Numbered from the stretch's first letter, positions 44,936-55,368 are shown. The stretch is DNA of 64,000 nucleotides from Bacteroidota bacterium (GCA_024244665.1 JAAEOI010000654.1:1-64000), one strand, 5' to 3'. Notes: generated from the sequence alone by a model not told the origin. Program-made: numbers and translations.

Positions 44936-46308
44936 TACTTTCTTTCCATCCAGTTTTTAATGGGTGAAACAAACTGGTTAATATCTCCTGCCCCCATGGT
45001 TACCAGCAAAGAGGGCTCCTGCTCCATAAGTACTTTCATTAACTGCTCCCGTGTCACCAGGTACTTCTCGTTCATCTCTACCTGGTCGAAGATCAGAGAG
45101 GAGGTCACGCCAGGAACCGGCTCCTCCCGCGCTGGATAGATCTCCATCAGAATTAATACATCGAGAAGCCCCAGACTCTCTGCAAACTGTGCTGCGAAAT
45201 CCCTGGTTCTGGAGAAGAGGTGGGGCTGAAAAATTCCTGTTAGCTTTTTCCCCGGGAAGAGTTGCCTGACCGATGTGAGAAATGCCCTGATCTCCACGGG
45301 GTGGTGTGCATAATCGTCAATGTAGATCCGCTCTTCATTGTGAACCTGCAGATCGAAGCGCCTCTCCACACCCTGGTAATCAGAAAGATTCCTGGCTATG
45401 GTCTCGGGTGTTAATCCCAGCTGGTGGGCCATTGCAATGGCTGCAACAGCATTTTCAACATTTAGCCGGCCGGGAAGGCCAAGGCTGATACCGGGGATGA
45501 TCTCCTCTGGGGTCATCAGTGAAAAGCTGGTGCCGATACCCAGCGGAACCATTTCAATGGCGTGGTAATCGGAACCGGGATCCTCCAGTGAATAGGTAAA
45601 GCACTCCACGTGATCGGGTATTTCGGGTGTAAGGCCATACTTATGAATCAGCTTCCCCTTCTCCCGGATCTGTGCAATATAGGATTCAAATCCCCTCCTG
45701 ATGTTCTCCTCCGTATGGTAGATATCCAGGTGATCGGCATCCATAGAGGATACCAAGGCAATTTCAGGAAAAAGAGCAAGGAAGGAGCGGTCAAATTCAT
45801 CGGCTTCGGCAACGATTATGGTGGAAGCGGGATCGAGACAGAAGTTGCTTCCGGTGTTTTTACTGATCCCCCCCAGGAAAGCGTTACAGCCCAGGTTCGA
45901 TTTGTGCAGGAGGTGAGCAAGCATTGTAGAGATGGAGGTTTTACCATGAGTGCCCGCCACTCCAACTCCCCTGCCGGTATTGAATATCTCACCAAGGGCA
46001 GCAGAGCGTTTAATAACCCGGAATCCGCACTTCCTGAAATAGTTAAGCTGATGATGATCCTCCGGTACGGCAGGGGTGTATATCACCAGTGTCCGGTCGG
46101 GATTCCGGAACGCCTCAGGGATCAGCACCGACCGGTCTTCAAATTGAATCTTAACTCCTTCACGAGAGAGCTGGTCGGTGAGAGGGGTAGATACCCGGTC
46201 ATAACCGGCCACCTTTTTGCCCTGGCTCACAAAGTAGCGTGCCAGCGCACTCATCCCGATGCCCCCGGCTCCAATAAAATAGACGCTATCCAGATTTGCC
46301 CAGATCAT
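44935..46308 (-). CDS. murC: UDP-N-acetylmuramate-L-alanine ligase
   Basis: A 457-residue Mur ligase that adds L-Ala to UDP-MurNAc with ATP. The N-terminal GAGGIGMSALARYFVSQG (about 13-30) binds the UDP part, GTHGKTSISTM (about 118-128) is the ATP loop and DDYAHHPVEIRAFL marks the C-terminal domain of MurC. Starts within the murG stop through a 4-base overlap. Confidence 0.95.
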   Translation of the reverse strand: MIWANLDSVYFIGAGGIGMSALARYFVSQGKKVAGYDRVSTPLTDQLSREGVKIQFEDRSVLIPEAFRNPDRTLVIYTPAVPEDHHQLNYFRKCGFRVIKRSAALGEIFNTGRGVGVAGTHGKTSISTMLAHLLHKSNLGCNAFLGGISKNTGSNFCLDPASTIIVAEADEFDRSFLALFPEIALVSSMDADHLDIYHTEENIRRGFESYIAQIREKGKLIHKYGLTPEIPDHVECFTYSLEDPGSDYHAIEMVPLGIGTSFSLMTPEEIIPGISLGLPGRLNVENAVAAIAMAHQLGLTPETIARNLSDYQGVERRFDLQVHNEERIYIDDYAHHPVEIRAFLTSVRQLFPGKKLTGIFQPHLFSRTRDFAAQFAESLGLLDVLILMEIYPAREEPVPGVTSSLIFDQVEMNEKYLVTREQLMKVLMEQEPSLLVTMGAGDINQFVSPIKNWMERK

Positions 46309-47420
46309 TTTGTTTCCATCAGTTTAGTCACCTCCGCCGCTATCCTTTCTGCGGCATTGGTGATTCCCAGTTGTTTAATATTCTCAGACAGCTCCTGCTG
46401 TCTCCCGTCATCCCCAAGCAACTCAAGCATGGCATCCACAAGACCCGCCTCAGCCTCCTGGTCAGGAATCATCACTGCCGCGTTCTGTCCGGAGAGTGCT
46501 TCAGCATTCTTTGTCTGGTGATCCTCCGCCACATTGGGTGAGGGAACCAGGATCACCGGTTTCCCGATGACACAAAGTTCGGATATGGAGATCGCCCCTG
46601 CCCGGGATACAATCACATCGGCCGCGCCGTATGCCCGATCCATCCTTGAAATAAAGGGTAATACCCTGACATTTTTCAGCCCCGATCGTGCCACCTGCTC
46701 TTCAATCTCATTAAAACTGTTCTTCCCGCACTGCCAGATCAGCTGAAGATCTCCCCGGCCCAGCTTCTCCAATCCTCCCAGCAAGCTTCGGTTCAGAGTC
46801 CTGGCCCCCAGGCTGCCTCCCACAACCATGCATGTTTTCCTGCCATCTTGCAGTCCGAATTCCTTCAGGTCGGCCGTCCTTTCGGAGGAGGGTTTCACCA
46901 GGTGCTGACGGATGGGATTGCCTGTCAAATGAATTTTTCCGGCAGGGAAGTAGCGCTCCATCCCTTCATAAGCCACACAAATGGTCCTGGCTGACCTGGC
47001 CAGCAGTCGGTTCGTTACACCTGCGTATGAGTTCTGCTCCTGGATCAGGATCGGGATGCCCCGCCGTGCTGCTGCTTTCAGTATGGGACCGCTGGCATAC
47101 CCTCCAACACCAACTGCCACGTCCGGATTGAAATGCCTGACAATCCGCCGCGACTTCAACATGCTTGTTGCGAGCTTTTGGAAAAACGATATATTCTTCA
47201 GGGTCAGCCTTCTCTGGAAACCTGCCACTGGCAAGCCCTCGATAGCATACCCAGCTTCCGGCACTTTTTCCATCTCCAGCCGCCCCCTGGCGCCCACAAA
47301 CAGGAACTCTGCCCCCGGATGCATCTCCTTCAGGGCATCAGCAATGGCTATGGCCGGGAACACATGTCCGCCGGTTCCACCCCCTCCAATGAGGATCCTG
47401 TATGATTGCTCCTTACCCAT
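46305..47420 (-). CDS. murG: UDP-GlcNAc:lipid I N-acetylglucosaminyltransferase
   Basis: MurG converts lipid I to lipid II at the inner face of the membrane. 371 residues from the ATG at 47420 (MGKEQSYRILIGGGGTGGHVFPA), giving the family length. The frame stays open for 53 more codons upstream, but that part is antisense-free overlap with the end of ftsW and does not look like MurG. GGGGTGGH (about 12-19) and VSRAGAISISELCVIGKP near 250-270 are diagnostic. Overlaps ftsW by 8 bases. Confidence 0.93.
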   Translation of the reverse strand: MGKEQSYRILIGGGGTGGHVFPAIAIADALKEMHPGAEFLFVGARGRLEMEKVPEAGYAIEGLPVAGFQRRLTLKNISFFQKLATSMLKSRRIVRHFNPDVAVGVGGYASGPILKAAARRGIPILIQEQNSYAGVTNRLLARSARTICVAYEGMERYFPAGKIHLTGNPIRQHLVKPSSERTADLKEFGLQDGRKTCMVVGGSLGARTLNRSLLGGLEKLGRGDLQLIWQCGKNSFNEIEEQVARSGLKNVRVLPFISRMDRAYGAADVIVSRAGAISISELCVIGKPVILVPSPNVAEDHQTKNAEALSGQNAAVMIPDQEAEAGLVDAMLELLGDDGRQQELSENIKQLGITNAAERIAAEVTKLMETK

Positions 47421-48720
47421 GTTCATCAAACTCTGTTCTTGTTCTCTTTTCGCTCTTCTTCCCCTTCTTCCCGCTGGCCACATGTCCTGCACCACTGCTT
47501 GCTTCATCATCAACAAGCGGTCCGGCCGCTTCATAGATTGGCCTCTCACTCTCTTCTCCTGGTTGATCATCTGATTCACCAGGATCCTGATTTTGTATCC
47601 TGGTCTCGTCTGTGCCCCAGCTCACCGAAAGAATCATACCTGCTGCCATGCTGGTGAAGATGATGGACGAACCACCCATACTCACCAGCGGCAGGGTCTG
47701 TCCTGTTACCGGCATCAGTCCCACAGCAACTGCCATATTGATAAAAGCCTGCAGCACCAGCCCCATGGAGAGGCCAAATGCAAGGAAGGCACCATAGGTG
47801 CTCCGGCTTCGCCGGATGATCAGTCCGGCCCTGTAGAAGAGCCACAGGTAGAGGGCCAGCACAAGAATCCCCCCAATCAGGCTCCCGTACTCCTCTATAA
47901 TAATGGCATAGATAAAGTCTGAATAGGGGTGCGGAACAAGGTTCCGCTGGGTGCTGTTCCCGGGCCCTTTCCCAAACAGTCCGCCCTGTACGATGGCCAC
48001 CTTGGCCTGGTCTGCCTGATAGCTGTCTCCCTCTCCGTTTACGAAGGACTCAATTCTGTTTTTCCAGGTGGTAGTGCGTCCCTCCTTACCCAGCATTGCA
48101 GATCCCCCAAGAAAGATGGCAAAGGCAAAAACCCCTGTAAATATCATCAACGCCAGGTACTTCACAGGAATCCTGGCCACAAACATCAGGGAGAAAGCGG
48201 TCAGAAAAACCAGCGCTGCGGTAGAGAAGTTGGCCGGCAGGATCAATCCGCAAATCCCCACAATGGCAATGGTAACTTTACCAAACACCTCTTTGAAATC
48301 ACCAATATTGTTCTGGTTCACCGAGAGCACCTTGGCCAGGTACATAATCAGGGCGATCTTGGCAAAATCGGAGGTCTGAATGGTGAAGGATGTTCCCGGG
48401 ATCTGTAGCCAGCGCGTGGCGTCATTGATGTTTTCTCCGGCCACCAGCGTAAGGATCAGAAGCGGGATTGCCAGCCAGAGTGCCACCACAGAGAGACGGC
48501 TGAAGACCTGGTAGGGAACCAGGTGTATAAAAAAGATTATGACCAGCCCCAGCAGGATGAACCTGAACTGCCTGAGGAGGTAGTACATGGTATCGCCTCC
48601 ACGGTACTGGTAAGCCAGTGATCCGGTGGAGCTGTAAACCGACAACAGGGAGATCACCAGCAGGATCAAAATCACCAGCCAGATCACCTTATCACCCTTT
48701 ATGTACCTCTTTATCTTCAT
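47413..48720 (-). CDS. ftsW: lipid II polymerase / division protein FtsW
   Basis: A SEDS-family glycosyltransferase of 435 residues with about ten membrane helices, polymerising septal peptidoglycan together with FtsI. Signatures: ATRWLQIPGTSFTIQTSDFAK with the conserved Asp, GNSTQRNLVPHPYSDFIYAII and LPLVSMGGSSI. The last 65 residues form an unusually long, charged and probably disordered tail. Heptad array C lies just upstream, between murD and this start. Confidence 0.93.
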   Translation of the reverse strand: MKIKRYIKGDKVIWLVILILLVISLLSVYSSTGSLAYQYRGGDTMYYLLRQFRFILLGLVIIFFIHLVPYQVFSRLSVVALWLAIPLLILTLVAGENINDATRWLQIPGTSFTIQTSDFAKIALIMYLAKVLSVNQNNIGDFKEVFGKVTIAIVGICGLILPANFSTAALVFLTAFSLMFVARIPVKYLALMIFTGVFAFAIFLGGSAMLGKEGRTTTWKNRIESFVNGEGDSYQADQAKVAIVQGGLFGKGPGNSTQRNLVPHPYSDFIYAIIIEEYGSLIGGILVLALYLWLFYRAGLIIRRSRSTYGAFLAFGLSMGLVLQAFINMAVAVGLMPVTGQTLPLVSMGGSSIIFTSMAAGMILSVSWGTDETRIQNQDPGESDDQPGEESERPIYEAAGPLVDDEASSGAGHVASGKKGKKSEKRTRTEFDEHG

Positions 48721-48736
48721 TTACCTTTTAAACTTC

Positions 48737-48799
48737 GCACTGAGCACTGAGCACTGAGCACTGTCCACTGAGTACTGAGTACTGTCCACTGAGTACTGT
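48737..48799 (-). repeat. heptanucleotide repeat array C (GYACTGA units)
   Basis: Nine 7-base units in perfect register on the plus strand: GCACTGA three times, GCACTGT, CCACTGA, GTACTGA, GTACTGT, CCACTGA, GTACTGT. It fills most of the gap between the murD stop and the ftsW start inside the otherwise tightly packed dcw cluster. The first four units are identical to those of array B, and both are preceded by TTC(G). Confidence 0.9.
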
Positions 48800-48806
48800 A
48801 TTGTAC

Positions 48807-50153
48807 TTATAAACTACGAACAGCAGCCTTGAACTGCCTGCCGCGATCCTCAAAACTCTCAAACAGATCGAAGCTGGCACAGGCCGGTGATAGCAGGACT
48901 GTCTCTCCATCGTTAGCCAGGTAGTAGGCCGCCTTAACAGCATCATCCATACTCCCGGACTCCACAATTGATTCTACTTTACCGCTGAAGGCGCTGATCA
49001 CCTTCCTGTTGTCCTTACCAAGGCAGACGATGGCCTTTACCTTATTTTCCACCAGGTTAGAAAGTTCGCTGTATTCGTTTCCCTTGTCAATACCGCCCAC
49101 GATCCAGACCATATTTCCCTTCACGCTCTCCAGAGCATACCAGGTAGCATTCACGTTGGTTGCCTTGGAATCGTTGATGAAATTGATCCCGTGCACCTTG
49201 GTTACCGTTTCCAGCCTGTGTTCCACCCCCTGGAAATCCATCAGGGCCTCCCGGATCACTTCGTTACGTATTTTCAGGACATTGCCGGCAATTCCCGCGG
49301 CCATGCTGTTATAGGTATTGTGCTTCCCTTTCAGGGAGAGTTCCTCCACTGACATGGAGAAGTCCACATCGTCGAATTCGATGTGCATGTGCCGATCCTC
49401 CTCAATCCAGGCCACATCGTGCTCTTTCTTCTGATAGGCAAAGGGCAGTTGCTGTGCCTTGGTAACAATTTTTTCAAGTTCCTTGATGGTGATTTCGTCA
49501 TCGGAGCAAAAGACAAAATACTCATCCTCGGTCAGGTTCTGGCTCACCTTGAATTTGGAATCAATATAATTCTGGAAATCATAATCATAGCGGTCCAGGT
49601 GATCAGGAGTGATGTTGAGCAGTATTGCTATATCTGCCTTGAATTCATACATCCCGTCCAGTTGAAAGCTGCTGAGTTCAAGCACGTAGTAGTCGTACGC
49701 TTCCGTGGCTACCTGCAAGGCAAAACTGCGACCCACATTTCCTGCAATACCAACATTCAAGCCGGCTTTTCTCATCATGTGATGAATCAGCGAGGTGGTG
49801 GTGGTTTTCCCGTTGCTGCCTGTGATGCAGACTTTCCTGGCATTGGTATAGCGGCCTGCAAACTCAATTTCCGAAATAATCGGGATCTCCTTCTTGCGCA
49901 GAAGCTTCACAATGCTTGCACTTTCCGGGATACCGGGGCTCTTGATCACATGCGTGGCATTCAGGATCATACGCTCGGAATGCCCGCCCGACTCGTACAG
50001 GACCTGGTACTCATCAAGCAACTCCCGGTAAAATGGTTTAATCTTACCCGCATCTGAAACAAAAACATCAAATCCCTTCTGCCGCGCCAGTATGGCTGCT
50101 CCTGTTCCACTCTCTCCTGCTCCAAGGATGACAATGCGTTCTCTTTTTTCCAT
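48807..50153 (-). CDS. murD: UDP-N-acetylmuramoylalanine-D-glutamate ligase
   Basis: A 448-residue Mur ligase that adds D-Glu to UDP-MurNAc-L-Ala. N-terminal GAGESGTGAAILA (about 11-23), ATP loop GSNGKTTTTSLIHHM (about 113-127), NDSKATNVNATWYAL (about 305-319) and C-terminal LLSPACASFDLFESFEDRG are all diagnostic of MurD. It lies 19 bases after mraY; the gap to ftsW behind it contains repeat array C. Confidence 0.96.
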   Translation of the reverse strand: MEKRERIVILGAGESGTGAAILARQKGFDVFVSDAGKIKPFYRELLDEYQVLYESGGHSERMILNATHVIKSPGIPESASIVKLLRKKEIPIISEIEFAGRYTNARKVCITGSNGKTTTTSLIHHMMRKAGLNVGIAGNVGRSFALQVATEAYDYYVLELSSFQLDGMYEFKADIAILLNITPDHLDRYDYDFQNYIDSKFKVSQNLTEDEYFVFCSDDEITIKELEKIVTKAQQLPFAYQKKEHDVAWIEEDRHMHIEFDDVDFSMSVEELSLKGKHNTYNSMAAGIAGNVLKIRNEVIREALMDFQGVEHRLETVTKVHGINFINDSKATNVNATWYALESVKGNMVWIVGGIDKGNEYSELSNLVENKVKAIVCLGKDNRKVISAFSGKVESIVESGSMDDAVKAAYYLANDGETVLLSPACASFDLFESFEDRGRQFKAAVRSL

Positions 50154-50172
50154 AGGTTATGTGTCGTTTAAT

Positions 50173-51423
50173 TTATCTCATCTTCAGTGTTACAATGGTC
50201 ATCACCGCCAGCAGGACCCCTACAATCCAGAACCTGGTAACAATTTTTGGTTCGGGAAATCCCCTCTTCTGGTAATGATGATGAATGGGCGACATCAGAA
50301 AAATCCTGCGCCCCTCTCCGAATTTTCTTTTGGTTTGCTTGAAATAACTCACCTGCAGGATCACCGAAAGGCTCTCCACCAGATAGATCCCGCACAGGAT
50401 GGGTATCAGCAGCTCCTTGCGTATAATCACAGCGAATACCGCGATGATCCCGCCCAGTGCAAGGCTGCCCGTATCGCCCATGAATACCTGGGCCGGGAAG
50501 GAGTTATACCAGAGAAAGCCGACGGTGGCTCCCACAAAAGCACCGGCAAAAATCACCAGCTCTCCGGTAAAGGGTATGTGCATAATATTCAAGTAGTTGG
50601 AATATATGGCATTACCCGACAGCCAGGCCAGGATCCCAAGGGTTACCCCGATAATGGCGGCCGACCCCGTGGCCAGCCCGTCCAGTCCGTCCGTTAAATT
50701 GGCGCCGTTCGAAACGGCGGTCACAATGAAAATTACCGCCAGTATAAAGATGATCCAGACCAGGGGGTCGGCATACTTCCCGGTAAACCACACCAGCCAG
50801 GCGTAGTCAAATTCGTTATTCTTCATAAACGGGATGGTGGTCAACAGCTTTTTGTGTTCCTGGACCACATAGAGATTTCCTCCCTGGTCCACCTGCATCT
50901 CTTCCGACTTGTATTCGGGGAAGTTGTCGTCGGTAATGATAATCCGCTCCCTGATCTTCACATCATCGCTGAGATAGAGGGTCACTGCAACAATCAGTCC
51001 CAGCACCACCTGTCCGATAATCTTGAATTTTCCCCGCAAGCCCTTCTTATTCTTTTTGAATACCTTGATGTAGTCATCCACGAAACCGATGATCCCCAGC
51101 CATAGCGTAGTGACCAACATCAGGATGATATAGATATTGGTAAGATCGGCAAAGAGCAGCACCGGGATCACGATAGACGCAAGGATGATCACCCCGCCCA
51201 TGGTGGGTGTTCCCTGTTTTTGCGACTGGCCCTCCAGACCCAGATCCCTGACCGACTCACCGATCTGTTTGCTTTGAAGCAAGCTGATGATCCTTTTGCC
51301 TATGATCATGGAGATCACCAGGGAGGTGATCACAGCAAAAGACGCCCTGACCGTGAGGTACTCAAACATTCCGGCCCCCGGGAAATCAAACTGCTCAAGG
51401 TATGTAAACAGATGGTAGAGCAT
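50173..51423 (-). CDS. mraY: phospho-N-acetylmuramoyl-pentapeptide transferase
   Basis: MraY makes lipid I from UDP-MurNAc-pentapeptide and undecaprenyl phosphate. 416 residues and about ten membrane helices; [14 protein letters not shown] (about 71-84), [28 protein letters not shown] with the catalytic Asp pair and [11 protein letters not shown] are intact. An insertion between about 145 and 200, relative to typical 360-residue MraY, carries a charged extramembrane loop ([18 protein letters not shown]), common in Bacteroidota. Confidence 0.95.
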   Translation of the reverse strand: MLYHLFTYLEQFDFPGAGMFEYLTVRASFAVITSLVISMIIGKRIISLLQSKQIGESVRDLGLEGQSQKQGTPTMGGVIILASIVIPVLLFADLTNIYIILMLVTTLWLGIIGFVDDYIKVFKKNKKGLRGKFKIIGQVVLGLIVAVTLYLSDDVKIRERIIITDDNFPEYKSEEMQVDQGGNLYVVQEHKKLLTTIPFMKNNEFDYAWLVWFTGKYADPLVWIIFILAVIFIVTAVSNGANLTDGLDGLATGSAAIIGVTLGILAWLSGNAIYSNYLNIMHIPFTGELVIFAGAFVGATVGFLWYNSFPAQVFMGDTGSLALGGIIAVFAVIIRKELLIPILCGIYLVESLSVILQVSYFKQTKRKFGEGRRIFLMSPIHHHYQKRGFPEPKIVTRFWIVGVLLAVMTIVTLKMR

Positions 51424-51429
51424 TCTGTC

Positions 51430-52878
51430 TTAGTTTAGATTTTGTTTTAAAACCAGCATATCATCAAAGGGCATCTTTTTGTTTCCAATGACCTGGTAGT
51501 TCTCATGCCCCTTCCCTGCTATCAGGATAATATCTCCCGCTCCAGCCAGCATGCAAGCCGTACGGATGGCCTCTTCCCGGCTTATGATCCTTAATACCTT
51601 CTCCCTGGCCGCGGAGGGTACCCCCTCCATCATCTCATCCAGTATACTATCAGGATCTTCTTCCCTGGGATTATCTGAAGTGAGGATTACCTTATGGCTA
51701 GCCTCGGTAGCAATCCGTGCTATCTGGGGCCGCTTGCCCTGATCCCTGTTCCCGCCGGCACCCACAACGGTAATCACCTCTCCACCGAAAATATTGACCT
51801 CCCGGATGGTCTCCAGCACATTGCTCAGCGCATCGGGGGTGTGTGCATAATCCACCACCCCGGTCACGCCCTTCTCCGAATGAAAGGACTCGAACCGGCC
51901 CTTCACAGGGTCTGCATTACTCAGTTCTGTGAGAACGTCATCGGGAACCTGACCTGAAAGGACTGCTGCACCATAAGTACCGAGCAGGTTACTTGCATTA
52001 AACCGGCCGGGCAGTTTCACCCAGACCTCTTTTCCGTTAATCTCAAGGGATGAACCCTCCATGATCATTTCCCTGATCCTGCCCCTGAATTCACCAGCCG
52101 AGCGGAGCGCAAAAACATGTTTCTCTGCCCTGCAGTTCTGCAACATCACCTGCCCGTTTTTATCATCCCCGTTCACCAGTGCCCAGGCACTTGAAGGAAG
52201 GTGGTCGAAAAACCTCTTCTTCACATCCAGGTAGCTCTTAAAGTCTTTATGATAATCGAGATGATCCCGGGTCAGATTTGTGAATACCCCCCCGTTAAAA
52301 TCGAGTCCCGATATGCGATCCTGGTCAATGGCATGGGATGAGACTTCCATGAAACAATAACCACAACCCGACTCCACCATCATCCTCAGGTAGGCGTTAA
52401 TCTGAAGCGGATCTGGTGTGGTGTGGGTTGCTGGGAACTCCTCCTCACCGATCACCACCCTGATGGTCGATAGCAGGCCGGCCCTGAAGCCAAGAGAGGT
52501 ATGGACCTGGTGAAGCAATGTGGCGATGGTGGTCTTCCCGTTGGTTCCGGTGATCCCAACCATGTGAAGGTCCCTTGAGGGGTGTGCGTAAAATGCAGAG
52601 GCCATTAGGGCCAGCGCCTCTCTTGGGTTCTCCGATTTCACCCAGGTAATTTCAGCATGCCCCTCCAGGGGCTCCTCTTCGGATACAACAACCACAGCGC
52701 CCGATGCGATTGTCTGTGGTATATAATCATGCCCGTCTGAACCGGTTCCGCGTATGGCCACGAACAGGTCACCCGGTACCACCTTTCTGGAGTCGAAGCT
52801 GATCCCCGAAACCTCCTTTGCGGTTGAGCCCGTGATCTTCACGACTTCCAGTTCCTGTATGATCTCTTTCAGTTTCAC
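51430..52878 (-). CDS. murE: UDP-MurNAc-tripeptide ligase
   Basis: A 482-residue Mur ligase adding the third stem-peptide residue. ATP loop GTNGKTTIATLLHQ (about 109-122), carbamylated-lysine region, DYAHTPDAL and the DNPR motif (TSDNPREEDPD, about 402-412), which selects meso-diaminopimelate over lysine. The start overlaps the ftsI stop by one base. Confidence 0.95.
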   Translation of the reverse strand: MKLKEIIQELEVVKITGSTAKEVSGISFDSRKVVPGDLFVAIRGTGSDGHDYIPQTIASGAVVVVSEEEPLEGHAEITWVKSENPREALALMASAFYAHPSRDLHMVGITGTNGKTTIATLLHQVHTSLGFRAGLLSTIRVVIGEEEFPATHTTPDPLQINAYLRMMVESGCGYCFMEVSSHAIDQDRISGLDFNGGVFTNLTRDHLDYHKDFKSYLDVKKRFFDHLPSSAWALVNGDDKNGQVMLQNCRAEKHVFALRSAGEFRGRIREMIMEGSSLEINGKEVWVKLPGRFNASNLLGTYGAAVLSGQVPDDVLTELSNADPVKGRFESFHSEKGVTGVVDYAHTPDALSNVLETIREVNIFGGEVITVVGAGGNRDQGKRPQIARIATEASHKVILTSDNPREEDPDSILDEMMEGVPSAAREKVLRIISREEAIRTACMLAGAGDIILIAGKGHENYQVIGNKKMPFDDMLVLKQNLN

Positions 52879-54992
52879 TATCCCTCTTTAATGCTCATGT
52901 TCAAGCGCACCTCCATGCCCCTGCTGATCCGTTCCCCGGCCCGGACCGATTGCCGCCTGACAGTGCCCCGTCCGTTCACGACTACCCTGATTCCGCTGCT
53001 CTCAAGCAGGTAGAGTGCATCCTTCAGTCCCATGTCAACCACATTGGGTACCAGGGCGTCGGGAATTACCCGTTTGCTGAGGAGCATCCCCTCCGGGGTG
53101 CTTTTGGTGGAAACCCACCCTCCCATCTCCTCACCCGAATGAATGGGAAGGTCCAGGTAGCTGAATGCCTGCTCAAGTGGCTCCCGCCTTCCGCTTTTGG
53201 AATAGGGAACCTGAATATCATTCTGTGTCAGTTCAACACTGTTGTCGTGCATATCATACTCCCGCACATAAATCCGGTCGGTGACCGACCTGAAAATGGG
53301 GCCTGCCACCAGGTTGCCGTAGTAAATGTGCTTTGATGGCGCATTGACCACCACAATGCATGAGTACTTGGGATTGCCGGCAGGAAAGTAGCCGACAAAC
53401 GAGGCCTGGTAGAGTGACTTGGTATATCCCTCCTTACTGAGTGAAACCTGAGCTGTACCGGTCTTGCCGGCAATCTGGTAGTGACTGTTGGAGAGGTTCC
53501 TGGCCGTTCCGTTATTCACCACTCCCTCCATCATCGTCCTGATCTGGCCCAGGGTCTCCTTCGAGCAGATGTGGTTGTTGATCACCTCGGGCTGGAACTT
53601 CCTGACCACCTTTCCGTGGGAACGCATCTCCTCCACGAACATGGGCTTCACCATGGTTCCGTTATTGGCAATGGAGTTGTAAAATGCAAGGATCTGCAGC
53701 GGGGTCATGCTCACTTCATACCCGATGGAAATCCATGGCAGGGAGAGCCCCGACCACAACTCACTGTCGGTATACTTAATATTCGGCTTCCCTTCACCCC
53801 GGATCCCGATCTCCAGTTTCCGGTTAAGCCCCATTTCGTAAAGCCGGTCCACAAACTGTTCCGGTCTTTTCTTGTAATTTTCATTCACCAGGGTGGAGAT
53901 TCCCACATTTGAAGAAACCTCGAAAGCATGCTGGACGGTTATTTTGCCCAGGCCCTCATCCCCGCTGTCCTCCATTTTCTGACCGTAATAATGGGTAACC
54001 CCGTCACCTACATCCACAATATCATCGGGTTTTACATACCCGTCCTCAAGCAGGGCTATCATTGAAGCCAGCTTGAAGGTTGATCCCGGCTCAGTGCTTT
54101 CGCCAATGGCATAGTTGTAATCCTCACGGTAGTTGCCATCATCTCCTAAGGCCAGGTTGGCAATGGCACGTATTTTACCGGTCTTCACCTCCATAAGCAC
54201 CACCGTTCCGTGGTCGGCCCCGTGCCTGAGCAGCTGGGTATGGAGTGCATTCTCGGCCACATCCTGCAGGTCCACATCGATGGTGGTCACAACATCATAC
54301 CCATCCTCCGGCTCAATTTCATTGGCATCGTTAATGGGCATCCATATGTCGCCCCGGATCTTCCTCATGAGACGGTAGCCTTCCACTCCTTTCAGTTCAG
54401 ATTCATATGCCCCCTCTATCCCCACAACACTCCGCAGATCGCCACTCATGGTGTAACCCACCGTCCTGGCAGCAAGCATCCCGTAGGGCCTTACCCTTTT
54501 GTTGGACTGGATATAGAGGACCCCACCCTTGAATCGACCCTGGTCGTAAATGGGAAACTCCTTAACCTTCTGCAGCTGGGTATAGGTCACTTTCCTCTTG
54601 ACCAGGAAGTAGCGCTCACCCTTTTCACGTGCTCTTACCAGCTCCCTTTTGTAAGTGGACCAGTGACGGTCCTTGAATTGAGTGGAAAGAGCTTTGGAGA
54701 GACCATCAATCCCACTGTAAAAAATCTCATCGGTGAACGATTCGGATTTAAAATCCATTCTGATCTCATAGAAGGGAACCGATACAGCAAGCAGGCGGTT
54801 GTCGGATGAATAGATATTGCCCCGGTTGGGCGCAATCACCTTATGGCGCACCGTACTGTTCTCCTCCTGTGCCCATTTATCCTTTTCGAAAAACTGCAGA
54901 TGGAGGGCCTTGGCAAAAATAAGCAGTCCCACCACCAGCATCAGGATATAGACCAGTGAAGCACGTATCAGTATGTCCCGTTTCAATGACAT
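52878..54992 (-). CDS. ftsI: division transpeptidase FtsI (PBP3) with PASTA domain
   Basis: A 704-residue class B penicillin-binding protein that crosslinks septal peptidoglycan. One N-terminal membrane helix (about 9-30), a dimerisation/pedestal domain and the transpeptidase domain with SxxK at 304-307 (STFK), SSN at about 360-362 and KTG (AGKTGTAQ, about 510). The C-terminus has one PASTA domain (VPNVVDMGLKDALYLLESSG), a feature of Bacteroidota FtsI. Confidence 0.95.
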   Translation of the reverse strand: MSLKRDILIRASLVYILMLVVGLLIFAKALHLQFFEKDKWAQEENSTVRHKVIAPNRGNIYSSDNRLLAVSVPFYEIRMDFKSESFTDEIFYSGIDGLSKALSTQFKDRHWSTYKRELVRAREKGERYFLVKRKVTYTQLQKVKEFPIYDQGRFKGGVLYIQSNKRVRPYGMLAARTVGYTMSGDLRSVVGIEGAYESELKGVEGYRLMRKIRGDIWMPINDANEIEPEDGYDVVTTIDVDLQDVAENALHTQLLRHGADHGTVVLMEVKTGKIRAIANLALGDDGNYREDYNYAIGESTEPGSTFKLASMIALLEDGYVKPDDIVDVGDGVTHYYGQKMEDSGDEGLGKITVQHAFEVSSNVGISTLVNENYKKRPEQFVDRLYEMGLNRKLEIGIRGEGKPNIKYTDSELWSGLSLPWISIGYEVSMTPLQILAFYNSIANNGTMVKPMFVEEMRSHGKVVRKFQPEVINNHICSKETLGQIRTMMEGVVNNGTARNLSNSHYQIAGKTGTAQVSLSKEGYTKSLYQASFVGYFPAGNPKYSCIVVVNAPSKHIYYGNLVAGPIFRSVTDRIYVREYDMHDNSVELTQNDIQVPYSKSGRREPLEQAFSYLDLPIHSGEEMGGWVSTKSTPEGMLLSKRVIPDALVPNVVDMGLKDALYLLESSGIRVVVNGRGTVRRQSVRAGERISRGMEVRLNMSIKEG

Positions 54993-54993
54993 C

Positions 54994-55368
54994 TTATTCG
55001 TCTGTATCGATCAGTTTTTTCGGTGGTTCAAGATTCTCTTCCAGTCCTAACTCATAACGGTTTACCAGCCTCACAACTTCACTCTGCCGGCTGATTCTCA
55101 CCAAATCGGACGAGATGGTGATGGACTGGGCCCTCAGCTCCTTCACATCGCTCTGAAGGCGGCTTAGCCGGATCACCGTTTTTTCAGCATGATTCCGGTT
55201 GGCTATGGAGAGGAAAGCAACCAACACCAGCAGAAGGATAAAGCGTGACTGCTTTATGACCGTTTTGCGTGTGAGCACGTTCCCGTCAATCAGGTCGCGA
55301 AGCACAAACGGCTTCCCGCCTTCTTCCAGGGAGGTGTCAAATTCTACTTTCTTTTTCTCTTTCACCAT
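54994..55368 (-). CDS. ftsL: FtsL-like division protein
   Basis: A 124-residue bitopic protein in the normal ftsL slot between rsmH and ftsI. A polar N-terminus, one helix (FILLLVLVAFLSIAN, about 43-57) and a coiled-coil-like periplasmic segment (RLSRLQSDVKELRAQSITI). FtsL sequences diverge strongly, so the call rests on topology and position. It overlaps rsmH by one base. Confidence 0.82.
   Translation of the reverse strand: MVKEKKKVEFDTSLEEGGKPFVLRDLIDGNVLTRKTVIKQSRFILLLVLVAFLSIANRNHAEKTVIRLSRLQSDVKELRAQSITISSDLVRISRQSEVVRLVNRYELGLEENLEPPKKLIDTDE

Noticed and set aside
45610..46521. Open frame of 303 codons on the plus strand
   Set aside because: Antisense to murC and murG, which are certain by motif. 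No domain seen in the antisense product.
47421..47579. N-terminal extension of murG by 53 codons
   Set aside because: This part overlaps the tail of ftsW in another frame and is not MurG-like; the ATG at 47420 starts the typical sequence.
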